Shown: positions 1-12,301 of the stretch, piece after piece | Layout of the letters: each line of letters begins with the position of its first letter | Numbering within the stretch: position 1 is the stretch's first letter | NCBI GenBank assembly: GCA_018806985.1 | Contig: JADANN010000123.1 | Location: 124,001 to 188,000, forward strand | Source of the DNA: Angiostrongylus vasorum | Lineage: Eukaryota > Nematoda > Chromadorea > Rhabditida > Metastrongylidae | DNA: 64,000 bases | Reading direction: 5' to 3' | Made by a program: the position numbers and the translations under genes | Notes under the pieces: generated by a model | Told to the model about the DNA's origin: nothing | What the model saw: the letters and a program-made list of their open reading frames with translations, nothing else | The model's database searches: none

Positions 1-3000
1 CTCTGCTAAAAGCTATTCTGGAGAAGAGGAACTACGTAAAAAGTGACTTGGAACCTTCAATTTCGATTTTGGGAGTAGTCGAAGCTCCTCAAATAGCTTG
101 GTATGCAAATAACTTGTTTATCCAATCTTACTGTCATTTCATTTTCCATAATGTTTTGTGTTTGTAGTTCTCAGAACGAAATGTGAACACAGAAGAACGT
201 ATTTTAGTTAGTGACATTTCGGGTTTCTACGACAACAACTGAAGGCCGTAAATGAATTGTAGGATCTGTTTGTTTATTCCACTTTCGTTTAGCGTAAGGC
301 TCGAACTCGGCGCAGTCATTACTTCTGATAGCGTGATAACAATAACGTGAAGTCACCAGGATATGATATATTTGGTCTATCTGGATCAATCTATACACTT
401 GGAAGCAGAATAGTTTAATAGTTAGGGAGTCGAACATTTGTTAAAAAGGCTTCTATACATGATTGCATACATTATGTATGAGACTATTCTTCAGCAGAGG
501 CAAGTGCTTCCTCTGTCTTCATCCTGTCAAGCATTTCTACCCATCACTTATGTTAGTGATGAATGGGTATTAGCAGTACTTCGTTCCGATGAATGGTGTC
601 AGCTGTACTTCGTTTCGTCCTGTTGCCATACAACTGTCATCCAGGCCGGAGTCATGTTCATATGCAGCTTCGACTGTGGATTCGGCATCTGTCACCTTTT
701 CTCCACACTGACATGATGACAGTGGTGTTTAAGTGTGGTTCCATTGCACTTCAGAGAAGTTTCAAGTGTTCGCAGCGTTCAATCGCCAAATATTGTAGAT
801 CGTAGAGGAGTTTACTGCCACACACCTAGGTTTCTTCTGGAGGTATAGAGATTCTTATGAATACCCGAATGACCGAGATTAATCGGCTGATTAAAAACGA
901 TATTTTTGAATGCATTCGTTCATTCATAGAGTCGAAGGCTTTTGCTGGAAGAAAAGGATTCAGTTTTGTTATGCTTTTCTTCGACAAAGGATAGCCACTT
1001 AACACAAGAGATAGCCGACTTAAGGAACTAAGAATTATGGTGCATAGGGTATCTGTTTGGGATAACACACTTTATTCAGTCGGTCTTTCATTTTTCACTT
1101 TATAAACGACTACTTGATGCCAGTTTTTCTTGAGCAAATCCGTCCTCTATTCTTATTTTCCCATCTTGGAGGTGACCAGCTACCAAGTTCAAGACGACAT
1201 CGACCTTTTCCAAATAAGATAGCATCGTCACGTTCAATGTTGTCAAAGTGTATGGATAAAAGCGCTGTGGATAGTGATGCCGACGATCAGGAAGCAAAGG
1301 TGCTAGTTTGATCCTCCCCAACGCTCTCCTCTAATCCATGTGGGAACGCCCTAAGCCAGGTATCTCCATGACTGTAAGAAGAATCGAAACGGTCAGTCTT
1401 CTACGACATTAATAAAGAGGATGAAATCCTCATGCAGCAGCTGAAGCAACACACGAAATGCACGAAGACTTTTGTAGACGGTGAATGCGATGAGAACAAA
1501 TCGAAAGCAAGAAGTACTGGAATTCGCACAGCAGATGTGGTGATGGCTCGTGTAGAATTATAAAAAAGAGTAGAAAAGTGTCGAAAAAAGATCAATGTGG
1601 TTCATTTTCTGTTTGTCTGTGGCACAAACACTTTTCAGTACAAGTAGTCGTAGAATTACTCGGCCGAAGAAATTGACTCGGTGATGATTTAGGCGAGGAA
1701 CCAGCACGGAGTAGTTGGACAAATGAACTCTACTACAGACAATTCTATGTTGTTCTTTCTATTTTAAGAGCAAATTCAAATAAATAATTACTAGAGAGTG
1801 ATATAAAAATCAGCTTGCAACTAACTCTAGCATTAGTCTGGTAGTAAAATCTATTAGATCTTGCTCCAGTCGTTTTAGCTTCCTTTAAGTATGTGCATCG
1901 ATAGATATACTTTTTCAAAGAAGGGTAGCGCATATACTCATATACTAGAGGTTGGCTTTCTTTTTCTTCTTCGACATCCCTAGACCTATAGAGAATTCAA
2001 AGATTTGATTTTCTACATCTATTTTAGTATTTAATTAATTCATACTTGATATTTGATACTTGAATGGCCCGTCCTCACTGGTTGTGCTGACCCCAACACA
2101 ATGTCCAATTTTCGAAGATTTGCTGGTTAAGCCATCGTAGTTCCCTGGAATCCCGAGGTCAGCCTGGCCAAAGTATGCCCCGGGTCTTCACCACCACAGG
2201 CAGTCGTAGCCTTCATGGATCAGAGGGAGATTTGCCACCATGCAACTTTGATACCAGGACAGTGGTGGATCCTGGTATTGGTTTTGGTTTACATTCACCT
2301 AGGCTTCCTGATGGAAACGCCGGATTCGTTCTCAGCTTAGGAGACTCTGCCAGCTGGATGTATCTCGCCGCTGTACAGTGCAGCCGGACACCCAGGAACA
2401 CCTCCCAGCTTTGATGAGAGAGTAAACCGTTGGGAAGGAATTATTTGGTAAACCTTTAATAAGTGGTCTCTAGCTAGTTGATATGACGATATGACTTGTT
2501 ATATATCATACTCTTCTGCGTGTTCTTTTCGTTAAGTTATTTACACTCCTTATCAAAATAAACTCAGCTGTGGTGCCATAAGTGTACCTCTTATTCTAAT
2601 TTCATCACATAAGTTTTCAGAACAGTCGACGTCGTTCGGCAAAATCGAAAGCGAAACGCTTGTCGATGCAACTGACGTAAGTTGAACACGATTTTTTAAC
2701 ATTTCTACATATTTAGACTTCTTATCGTAGTGAACTTTCCTCGTCCATACCTACACATCTTCTCGTTCTACTATAATCGTCAAAATAAAAAACACGGTGC
2801 CCTGCAATCCATTCACGTCATTCCGGCAAGTGACCCTGACCGTAAGATACAAGTGGGAACTGTGGGGCATTTGAAGGACAAAATCTTCCCCCCACGGAAG
2901 GATTCGAACCTGCAATCTTCTGCCCCCATAGGCAGACGCGTTATCCGTTGCGCCACTCGCCCGCCAGTCGCTGCTCTCTTACTTGCTTTACGTCCTAGTT

Positions 3001-6000
3001 ACTTGCAGAGTTCGTTATAATTATGAGCTTGATTTTATCTCCATAGTTCATGTAGAAGGACAGAATTTCCATTCTTCTAGATAAGCTTTCCATTAGTGCT
3101 ATTCATATTCGTTTTTGACTAGAGCAGTGGATTTCCAAAAGTGGAAGAACCGCCTCCAACAATATTTCTAGAATGATAGATATTTTTCATTTCGATGTTT
3201 CTATGAAAATACTCTACTGATTGACCGTGTTAAAGAAATTTTTTTTCAATCATTAGAAAGTTTCAATGCATTCGTTTTTAAAGTCCTCTGTTTTTTCACC
3301 TACCACAAATATTCACAATTTCTAACCAGAAAGAAAGAATGGTTTAATAAGATGAATCTTCACTAAAAAAATTGCAGCAGAGAGCTGATCATCAGCAAAC
3401 CGATCTAATGCTGGTAGGTGCCAAAGAAAAATTCTCATATTCCATTTTTGCTTGCACCTTTTCCAGCAGACCACATACAGCATCGTAACTTTCCATAAGA
3501 GCTCATTGGACACTTGGACGGCCCGTCCTCACTGGTTGTGCGGGTCCCAGCACAATCTCCATTTTTCGGAGTTTTGCTGGTTCAGCCATTGTGGCTCCCT
3601 GAAGTCCCGGGGTCAGCCTGGCCAAAGTCTGCCCCAGGTTGTCACCACTACAAATAGTCGCCGCTTTGTGGATAAGAGGGAGGTTTGCCACCACGCGACT
3701 AGTTTGATACCAGGACGGTGGTGGATCCTGGTATTGGTTTACTCTTGGCTAGGCTTCCTGATGAAAACGCCGGTCTCCTTTCCAGCTTGGGAGACCCTGC
3801 AGGAGGATGAATCCCCCACTCTAGATCCCCACTATGAGGCGGTAAACCGTTGGGAGGATAGAAGTTCATACATTACCTTAACTTCCAAGGGAGACCTCAG
3901 AGAGTATCTTAGCCGAATACAACCTTTTTATCAACCTCATGTTAGCTAAATAATCTAAGAACATTATTTTTTACAGCAGTTTTATAAGCGAATGCGCGAC
4001 AATGATAGCTCATTCAACAGCTTATTTATGAGGAGAAGAACTTTGATATTCAAGGGAAAAAGAGTTGTGAACTAGAAAAAAAACCTATTCCATTTTGTTG
4101 GGCAATCCACGGGAAAGCTTTCACTTGTTTATGACTAAAATTACCTAAGTGAGTGATTGAACGAGTTACTCCTATCTTTGCTACAAGTCAAATGGAAGTT
4201 TCAAGAGTAGCTGAGAGACGTTTGGTTATTCCGGTCTGTGGCAAAAAGGAGGTCTTCATGACGCTTTCTCATTTCAGTGAGCCGAACACTCCCAATGAGA
4301 CACCTTCGATATCACGACCTGTGGACGAATTCCCCTCGATCGCCGAGGTTTCTTCTCAATCGTCACTTGAACAAGAGGACGTTAGTTGTCCTTGCGATTC
4401 CCACGAAGGAAAACTGCTTCTGGACAACGTGTTTCCTCTAAGTGTTGAAGAAATCTACGATCTGCTCTTCACTGATTGTCCATGGTTTCAGAAGTTCAAT
4501 GATCTGCTGAAAAATACAGGTTAATGAGCTCGTGTTACGACATTAACTTCTTAGATAACTGGATATCTAATATTCGCAATTCGTAGAAGTCTCAAATAAC
4601 CACTACCGACTGAACTTCTAGTTTTCATAAGGTGCTATGGCAACGAGATGCAGTGTTCCTACGTCATGGTGAAAAATAGTCGCCTTCTGTGTGAACCATG
4701 CAAAGTTCTTGTCATCTTGAAATTAAGCCTACTTTCAAATAGTCGTAGGGCGCGTGTGGCGCTGTGTCGGAGGTGCCCTGCAACACACACTTGGAATCGA
4801 TCCCGCGCCCATGGCCCACCAAGCCTTCCATCCTTCCGAGGTCGGCAAATTGGTACCAAACTTATCTGCGAGGATTGTAGCACCGGCTCGATACATCGGT
4901 AGGCCACCACAAGTCACCGTAAAGGCCAGATATGCACTAAATCACCTCCAAACGATGGTTATTGAAGTCGAATGCATGGCTCATCCCTCAGTGATTGATC
5001 AATGCCGAGAGCTTTAACTTTTATCCTTTTATTGAATAGTCGTAACGAGTTCTGGTCGAAGCACATTATATCTAAGCTAGTTCAGTTTTCCGATGTCAAA
5101 TTTTCATTCAAAACAGACGCTTTGTCGGAAGACGAACTTTGTGTTTTCGTTTTTCCGAAAGGCAATGGTTGCAACAATGATACCACGGAAAATTTCGGAA
5201 CAGCTTTTTGATATTTCATAGCGTCGTTTCTCCATTGTATAACCCGTAGTGATCCTTCCGAGTTTCTGTCACAGAATCGCAGAGAGCACATGTAGCACAA
5301 TGGTTAGGGTGCTTTGAAATACGAATTGGGTTAAACAACCCTGCCTAAGCCCCAAATTATTATCGGACCTTTCTGGGAGATTACAAACGTTGAATGAATA
5401 AATTGGTGCAGCAATGAAAGTCATTGTTAGACTAAATATGCATTCCCTTTCACCTCTACAACGCTATGAATAGAGTCGATTGCATAGCGCATCTTCAAAA
5501 GATTTCTCAAAGCGTCATAGAAATGGAAGCAGATTTCTGTCATAGCTTTATGGACATAATGCAGACCTCATAAATTTTAGCTATTATGAAGATCAGCCAA
5601 TAATAGTTTGTTTTTATACACCATTATTTTGTGAATTCTTTGAAGTGGGACCTGGTTAATTAGGCTGAGAAGCTTAGGTATAAGGCCTTTGCTCTGAATG
5701 AAGCGGGCGGACGCATCCTAATTAACGCGGCCCATTATATCGGAGAAGACCTTTTCCTCGGAACATGCGATAGTAAAGGATCCGGCAACGTTGCGATCTT
5801 CGTCGATACGAGTTTGGACATGAAGATCAGTTCTGTTGAACAATGAACAAACCGAATCGGACTCATACGGTTGAAGAGATGTGGACTTATAGCGGTTTTG
5901 ACAATATTCATCGCTTACGCATCGACATCAAGCTGTGGCAAAGACGAATTCGAAGCGTTTTATATGAACTTGGAGAAGTTCTACAGAGAAGGCCGTACAT

Positions 6001-9000
6001 CCTTCATATTTGTTTATTATAATCGTAGTAGCTTTTATACAACATCTGCGTCGGTAATTTATCACCTGCTTGACTTCTCTCTCGTTGGGATAACCTGACT
6101 GATGCATGAAGTCCTCATTTGTATTCACTTCAGGCGCTCGAAAAGCGTCCATACTATTCTTCTTCTAGAATTTTCGTGAAGAAGTCGAGTCTTCCAGTCC
6201 ACAGATTTGTCCTGTATTCCTTCTATTCTTTATATTTCGGAAAAATAGGAGGAGAGAATTATGTATTTTCTATTTCCCACGACCGACTTCCTATCAACCT
6301 CGGCATTGATCAAATAATTCTCTATATTCTTGTTATGCAAATTCTGTTTTTTCTGCTATTTTTCCTTTATAAACCTTAATTTTTATATTTGCAGAGTACT
6401 ATAAAATATTTGAGAAGATTTCGGGTGAGTATTATTGATTGACGCAATCCTCTAATGCCCTACGTACCCGTCAAACTTTTACTGTTCAGTAGCCTAACGC
6501 TTCTTTTCCCTCACAATAGTCTCACCATCCGTACAACGTCCTACAGCGTCCTTTTTAACCGTTTTATGTCTTGTTAGTCCTGAGTGGTGGTACGAAATGA
6601 GAACCATACCTAGTGAATCTCCAATTTGTTCCTTTCTGTTACGCTTTCCCATTGTTTGACGAAGTAAATGGAGATGGTGCTTCTGCTTCAGACTAAGGAA
6701 ACTACTGGTATGTATAGCTGTTGATTAGGTTATGTCGCTTCTGCATGGACAACAGACAAAAACGGTGTCCGGACGCGAACGTGTACGTACACTATGGCGT
6801 TGAATCATGCAATGGCACCAAAAAGCTGCGTGGTTACCGAGAAACAGGTACGTTGTGCGATCGATTAATCTATAACAATTACACTATTGATCATGGGCCA
6901 GTTATACCATTAACACCTTCTACAACATTCTGTTTAAGCAGTAATTTGGACGGAAATCGACTTTTTCTGTTCTAACCTACTTTTAGCGGCTCTTAAGGGG
7001 CGCAAGTAACGCAGCAGTTAGAGGTGCTCTGCAATATCAGATTCCTGGCTCGACGCGATGCTTTGAGCTAACCAAACACCACGCGTCCCTCCGGTGTCAG
7101 TAAACTGCTCTAGAATTGTCTGGAAGGATAGCAGCACCGATTTGACACATCGGTAGACATGAAAACCATTCTGTCAACCAAGATATATGTTGTCCATACA
7201 CCACTGCCGATGTTGCAAATTGAGTTGAATGCATGCCGCATCCGTATGGGCTTAATCAACACCGAGCGCTTTACTCTTTATCTCCACATGATATTCTAAA
7301 GCAGGATTTTTTACCGTTTTCTATAAATTTTTTAATGATAATGAGTAAGTTTCATCTCAATATCACTATCACAGGTAATCTCATATTTTGGACGTAATGG
7401 TGATGGTTTCATCGTAAACAAAGAGTCACAAAACTCTGGTATTCCGTATGCAAACGATTTCGTAATCCAGTGTACATACTGTATCTCAAAGGTCAGCAAT
7501 AATGAAGCTCGAATAAAAGTTCATGGTGGCATCATCTACAAGAAAAGCATATGGAATGTGATTCGTGGTGAGTTTCAAACCTTATCATCTTAATGATAAG
7601 AACAGATGATCACAAATCCGTCCTCCTTCGCTATGAGAGTTCAGTGAAATCACCTTCCGATCCTCTTTTTGAGCGGGTTTTTTCCCACTCAGTGAACAAA
7701 AATGATGGGTTAATGATCCACCGATATCAAGCATGTCTTTTTTTCCTTCACTGACTTCTACACTATTTCAGGTTACCTTGAGAAGGGCACCTATCAAGGC
7801 CTAGGCGATCACTACAGTGCACTTGAGAGAACGTTACGGACAGAGTGCCAATCAAGGATGACCCGACTAGGAAGCGAGATGATCGCCAATAATTACGATG
7901 AAGATAGGTAAGATAAAAGTAATTCTTAATAAACTTCGTAAAACATTCCCGAACATGTGCATTGATTTCAATGCGTATCTGGTCAAGCGCTTTAGACCGT
8001 ACGCAGTGAATGCAATTCATTTTTTTCACGACTGTTTCTCTTCCTGCATCCAAGTTCTCTATATCTTTGGTATTAAATCAGTAGATTCTTCTACTATAGA
8101 TGTCATACCCGCCGTAGTGAGAAAAGTTGAATTTTTGCACAGTGAAATTTACAAGAAACTCCATATGTTTGGGTCCTGTAGGGAATTCCCGTGTTGCTGA
8201 TGGCTGGGTGCTAAGATGTCTGTGCCTTGGAAAGCACTTTGACCGTTTCGCGCGCGATATACGATAGAACATTTTCAGCTGTATTAAAGTGTTTTCGATG
8301 GATTAGTATGAATAAGTGGAATTTCCGGAAACGCTCAGGAAGGGAAGCGTTCTCACCGGTGCAGTAGATATATGAATATAATGGGAGCACACAAAACCCA
8401 GTAGATCTGCGTTTTTAAATAAAAGCTGGTTGAGAACTCACTTGTAAAACGTATCTTGAAGAAAAAAAAGAGCCGATGAGTAATTCTTATGAGTTCTTTG
8501 ATAACCTTACTGCTAAAAAACATATTCAATGTAGTTTAAAAAAGGATGCACAAAAGTAGATATCCGCTGGTTCGAACTTTCTCCATGCCGAACTAATTTT
8601 TTTATTCCTTAGGGGTCAGTTTGAAAGGGCGCGTGTGGCGCAGTGGTCGGAGGCGCCCCCGCAGCACACACGTGGAATCGATCCCCGCTCCCATCGCCCA
8701 CCAAGCCTTCCATACTTCCGGGGTCGGCAAATTGGTAGCAGACTTGTCTGGGAGGATAGCACCACTGGCTCGATACATCGGTAGGCCACCGCGAGTCATT
8801 GTAAAGGCTAGAAATGATTCAATCACCTCCAAATGATGCTTAGTGGAGTCGAACGCATGGCGCATCCCTCAGGGATTGATCAATGCCAAAAGCTTTATCC
8901 TTTATCCTTTCAAGGGGTCAGTGCACAAGTAACAAACTGTTGACGACAACGTTATAGTTGCATTTTGACTGGCCTGAACTTGAAACTATACGGAGAGTAC

Positions 9001-12000
9001 TTGATAAAACTCATTACTACATGCCCTTAATACCAGACATTATAAACTTAAATAAATAAGGCATTTTTAATCGTTTTCTAATCATAGCACCTCATATCAG
9101 AGCCATAAGCTTTTCAGCTTGTCATCTATCGAAGATCCAATCACTGACGCTCAACCAATTCGCTTACAAAGTCGAACGTGTACTCGGATACGAGGTTTTT
9201 ATAAATTATATCGCTTTCTTGAAACAGTGATCATTTCTCGACGGAGACCTAGGTGCTTTCACTAATTAGAACCCTTCAAGACCTAACAACGAAGAATGGA
9301 CGGAACTAGGTGCAAAATGGGAAGAAACATCTCCCAGATCTCTCTTGAAGGCTTAGACACTTGGATGGCCCGTATACACTGGTTGTGCGGCCCCCCAGTA
9401 TTATTTCCGTTCTCCGGAAATTTGCTGGTTTAGACATTGCGGTTCTTTGGAGTTCTGAGCTTAGCCAACCCAAAGCTTTCCGCAGGCCGTCACCACCCCA
9501 GGAAGTCGTCGCCCTTGTGCATCATAGGCAGATTTACTGCCATGTGACTAGTTTGATACCACGGCAGTGGTGATTCCTGGTGTTGGTTTGCTCTTAGCTG
9601 GGCTTCCAAATGGAAAGCCGGACTATTTCTCAGCGTAGGAGGCCCTGCTGGCTGGATGAACTTCCCGCTGTATATCTCAGCCCGACATCCAGGAACACCA
9701 CCGAGCCACGATCAGACTGTAAACCGTTGGGAAGCGCACATCTTCCTAGTAAAGAATTCTCCATAAAGAGCAGACAACCGAGCAGATTATTAATTGAGAC
9801 TGAGGTGATAAGCTTCGCGAAGATCTTCGGAAGAGATGCCAAAAATTTCAATTGTGGTTGATATTGGAGGACATGTAACTGGGCTTAAGATTGCTCAAAA
9901 GAATGTTGAAATTTCCACCAATTATCGGATTCCTTGATGTGGTACAACCGCTGACCAGAACAAGAAGGATTTTAGTAACATCAAAGGTTTACATACAAAT
10001 CGTAATTTAGAAAAAATTGTATAGACTGTGGAGGAATATGAAGCCTTAGAGTTGCAGTCTTGAAAATGACGACACGCAGAGAAGGCAATCGTCATCGGAG
10101 CTTGCAGTGAACATGAATTAAAAGAAATACGCAAAGTTCCAGCAACTTCGAGGTTGTCCTTCATCTTCAGAGGGGGAGTTTCATGTTCTCCGGGGTCTCT
10201 ACACTGTTGTTTCTAAATTACGACTCCTATATAAGCTTCCTTGTAAATAGCTATTTACAGCAATATTTCCATGTATTTGTTTTGATGTTCCGTCCTCCAA
10301 AACCCTTACCTTACCGGCTTTTTCCCCCTAAACTCACACAGCAGGAATTTCCGAGTCATCTAAAAGCTGAAGCTATCTAACCTAACCTAAATATTCGATT
10401 AATTCCATCCAACGAGACACTCTAGAATTTTATCATAAAGAGTATTTGTTTCCGCACAATGTAGTCGAAAATTTTAGAAGACGTTTCGTGGAAGATGAAA
10501 TCTTTTCTTCCCTAGTAATGAGAATTGAAAACGACTTAAGAGCACATCTACTCAACAAGCACGCCATTGCCTTTCCATTCATTCCCTGCCACCATTGCAC
10601 TCATCGATCGGCCCAGCTTCGGCTGCATTACTGCCTCAAATGCACTCATATTCTCATCTGATCTTTCTCAACCATAAATTTGGATAACTGATCGAAATTC
10701 TTTGTCATTCATTTGTTCAGAAAAAACTGGGCTTACATCGACCGTCAACGCAACCACGATCACCACACCAAGCGACTACGGATTCTATATTCGGATTATC
10801 ATATGTAAGTGTGAATAAGTCAGGATGAAATCTATCTCACTCATGCAGCTTGCAATTATCATAGAGCTACTGCATATTAAATAAAATCCTTCCATGATTA
10901 TCTTGTAATCTCGTGACTTGGTCCAATATAGCCATAAATTTTACATTTTTACAAAGTTCTACAGTTCCTTTTCGTTTTTCTTCCGTAGCTGAGATCGAAA
11001 CATTAACCATAGTCAAACAAAGATCGCACGACAATCACGTATGGAATATAGAAATACACTTCAAAACAGCAGTATAACTTGGATTATGGAGATTTCCGGT
11101 GCACACGGCTCGAACTCTATAGCTAGAAAAGCTCGAGAAATGGTTGCAGACAGTGATAAAAAGGATAAAGCTCTCGCCGTTTATCAATCTGGAGGGATGC
11201 GCCATGCATTCGACTTCTTCAAGCATAGTATGGAGGTGATTGAATACATTTCTGGCCTTTACAATGATCTCGCGGTGGCCTACCGATGCATCGAGCCAGT
11301 GCTGCTATCCTCCCAGACAAGTCTGGTACCAATTTGTCGACCCCGGAGGGATGGAAGGCTTGGTGAGCCATGGGCGCGGGGATCGATTCCTTGTGTATGT
11401 TGCACAGCGCCTCCGACCACTGCGCCACACACGCCCAGACAGTGGTATGATTTCCATAACATGGTCGAAATTTAGGCCTCCTGACTGGATTAGTGTTCCT
11501 AAACACCTTGATACTATATCGCATGAAACACTTCGAGATGCAACCAAAGTTTGGAGAAGACGTTGCACAACTTTTGAAAAAAGTGAGTTGTTCTACCGCA
11601 TTCCATTCTGAGCTAAACAAGTTCTAACGTTTAAAATTACTTTTGAAATTACTCGAAACAAACATATAGAAGAGGAACAAAGTATTATATGAGATGAAGT
11701 GGGGGTTGGTGATATACAGAATCCCATCTGTATGTACCAAACAGACGGTAGATGTGAGATAAAAACGTCTGCCATTCTGATGGATTCCCGATTCATTTGA
11801 TCAGTAGGTCTCACTCTACCAGTTATGAAATGATTAGGAACCTTGTACCTTACCTTAAAAGAGAACATAACGAAAGTTATGGCAAATTCGACGACAATTG
11901 CACCAAAATTCCGAGAAAAAAACTGAAGGAAAAGAGAGGCGGGGGAAACGAAGGACACGGCTTGGTGCGGTGGTGAACGCGTTAGCCCTCGGAAATAGTA

Positions 12001-12301
12001 ATAGCGCGTTCGTTCGCCACCGCAAATACCTGCGGTCCGTGGTTTTGCAAATATCTCAGCATCACTGAAGTTATATTTCGCAACATACCCTGCCATTAAA
12101 AAGAGTAGGCAGTATATAATAAGTTAAAATCAGGGAAAAGAATTATTTTATCAATATACGAAGTATTGTTCTAGAATGACTGATCATGATAAAGATCATG
12201 GCCAAGCGGTATCACTGGAAAATCTTCTGGAGACGGTGAATCAGCTGACCGACGACTTACAAACCCTGAAGCAGCAACTCTCACGAAAGCAGGAATTGTA
12301 G
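1..12301 (+). CDS. Aster/GRAMD1-like sterol-transfer protein, 3' part (GRAM tail + VASt domain)
   Basis: Aster-type proteins sit in the ER, bind membranes through a GRAM domain and move sterol through a VASt domain. Exons joined in phase: 1-35 (partial, motif LLKAILEKRNY, like the end of a GRAM domain), 2621-2676 (basic), 4278-4519, 6395-6424, 6729-6847, 7375-7567, 7772-7907, 9118-9194, 10721-10804; likely tail exons are listed separately. The VASt domain starts in exon 4278-4519 (LLDNVFPLSVEEIYDLLF), continues with RTRTCTYTMALNHAMAPKS at 6729-6847, and ends with the helix after EKGTYQGLGDHYSALE in 7772-7907. Every junction has GT/AG and consistent phase. Exon 10721-10804 ends in YGFYIRIII, perhaps the start of the membrane anchor. 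The start codon and most of the GRAM domain lie left of the window. Introns carry repeat-C, SINE-A and an RTE fragment. Family assignment is from domain pattern, not from a search. Confidence 0.8.
1330..1575 (+). repeat. Degenerate SINE-D body
   Basis: The stretch GATGAAATCCT...GCAGCAGCTGAAGCA, then a track ending AATTCGCACAGCAGATGTG, parallels the 3' half of the better copy at 61336-61735. The tRNA-like head is not recognisable. No coding sequence of the Aster-like gene was found in this intron stretch. Confidence 0.4.
2062..2449 (+). repeat. Repeat-C copy 1
   Basis: First of eight copies of a ~380 bp family. In this orientation it begins GAATGGCCCGTCC, passes through GATCAGAGGGAGATTTGCCA and ends GTAAACCGTTGGGA. 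Just in front lie tandem near-copies of TACTTGA/TATTTGA (2044-2061), and similar short repeats stand at the same end of other copies. Open frames inside it are repeat-derived. I see no tRNA-type promoter and no terminal inverted repeat. Confidence 0.8.
2890..2962 (-). pseudogene. tRNA-Arg-like pseudogene
   Basis: On the minus strand the A box reads TGGCGCAACGG and the B box GGTTCGAATCC, with a D arm, a TCTGC/GCAGA anticodon stem and a 5-nt variable loop like eukaryotic tRNA-Arg(ACG). The anticodon loop has 8 nt (CTATGGGG) instead of 7, so no normal Arg anticodon can be read. The 3' acceptor strand (CGTGGGG) does not pair with the 5' strand (GGGCGAG), and the T stem has a mismatch. It lies in an intron of the Aster-like gene, antisense to it. 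It is probably dead; it has none of the SINE-A body downstream. Confidence 0.65.
3508..3866 (+). repeat. Repeat-C copy 2
   Basis: Begins ACACTTGGACGGCCCGTCC and ends GTAAACCGTTGGGAGG; slightly shortened near 3810-3830, where other copies read about 25 bp more. The 165-codon open frame across it at 3452-3949 follows the repeat and is not a gene. Confidence 0.8.
4748..5034 (+). repeat. SINE-A copy 1
   Basis: tRNA-derived SINE: A-box-like GTGTGGCGC(AG)TG at the start, a B-box-like segment around GTGGAATCGATCCC, then a body with GGTCGGCAAATTGGTACCA, AGGCCACCGCGAGTCA in other copies, and a T-rich end after GCCGAGAGCTT. Flanked by a 10-bp target-site duplication, AATAGTCGTA, at 4738-4747 and 5035-5044. 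It lies in the intron after exon 4278-4519 of the Aster-like gene, in sense. Confidence 0.85.
5285..5400 (+). repeat. tRNA-headed SINE remnant
   Basis: The segment GTAGCACAATGGTTAGGGTGC has the shape of a Pol III A box. The following sequence does not match SINE-A closely; it could be SINE-D or another tRNA-derived family. Too worn to classify. Confidence 0.3.
5740..6020 (+). mobile_element. RTE LINE remnant, endonuclease part
   Basis: Translating with frame jumps gives ELFLGTC-like, then LKRCG...LTIF.AYA and MNLEKFYREG, matching the endonuclease region of the RTE copy at 41929-44977 ([36 protein letters not shown]). Stops and frameshifts are frequent, so this is old. It lies in an intron of the Aster-like gene, in sense. 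Confidence 0.7.
7000..7285 (+). repeat. Degenerate SINE-A copy
   Basis: Recognisable by GGGGCGCAAGTAACGCAGCAG at the head, CTGGAAGGATAGCAGCACCG in the middle and CATCCGTATGGGCTTAATCA near the end. Many substitutions against the other copies, so it is an older insertion. Confidence 0.65.
8627..8912 (+). repeat. SINE-A copy 2
   Basis: Near-consensus copy in the intron between exons 7772-7907 and 9118-9194. A 10-bp duplication, AGGGGTCAGT, flanks it at 8611-8620 and 8913-8922; six bases (TTGAAA) lie between the left repeat and the recognisable head. Confidence 0.85.
9356..9735 (+). repeat. Repeat-C copy 3
   Basis: Begins ACACTTGGATGGCCCG, contains GATACCACGGCAGTGGTGAT and ends AGACTGTAAACCGTTGGGA. 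More diverged than copies 1 and 2. Confidence 0.75.
10989..12301 (+). CDS. Candidate C-terminal exons of the Aster-like gene
   Basis: Three stretches look like the remaining exons. 10989-11038 follows exon 10721-10804 in phase (EIETLTIVKQRSHDNH), although a nearby acceptor could lengthen it at its 5' end. 11476-11582 encodes PPDWISVPKHLDTISHETL and continues to a strong GTGAGT donor. 12175-12301 encodes a polar helical tail (SLENLLETVNQLTDDLQTLK) ending in TAG at 12299. The phases of the last two do not fit directly with 10989-11038 or with each other, so one or more small exons are missing or a boundary is wrong. A SINE-A (11156-11435) separates the first two and a foldback-B fragment lies before the last. 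A coiled tail after the membrane segment is usual for Aster proteins. Confidence 0.45.
11156..11435 (-). repeat. SINE-A copy 3
   Basis: Full-length minus-strand copy between two candidate tail exons of the Aster-like gene. The 9-bp duplication CAGACAGTG stands at 11147-11155 and 11436-11444. The 123-144-codon frames that cross it on both strands are repeat-derived. Confidence 0.85.
11935..12115 (+). repeat. Foldback-B, single plus arm
   Basis: Contains GGTGCGGTGGTGAACGCG, then TAGCGCGTTCGTTCGCCACC, and the conserved outer end TTTTGCAAATATCTCAGCA...ATTTCGCAACATACCCTGCC. Only the right arm is present; the inverted left arm seen in most copies is missing. Confidence 0.75.

Noticed and set aside
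3452..3949. 165-codon plus-strand ORF
   Set aside because: It lies over repeat-C copy 2; parts of the same frame recur, broken, in the other copies.
11041..12096. ORFs of 120-167 codons on both strands
   Set aside because: They cross SINE-A copy 3 and the foldback-B fragment; the same peptides appear wherever these repeats occur. Only the short candidate exons were kept.
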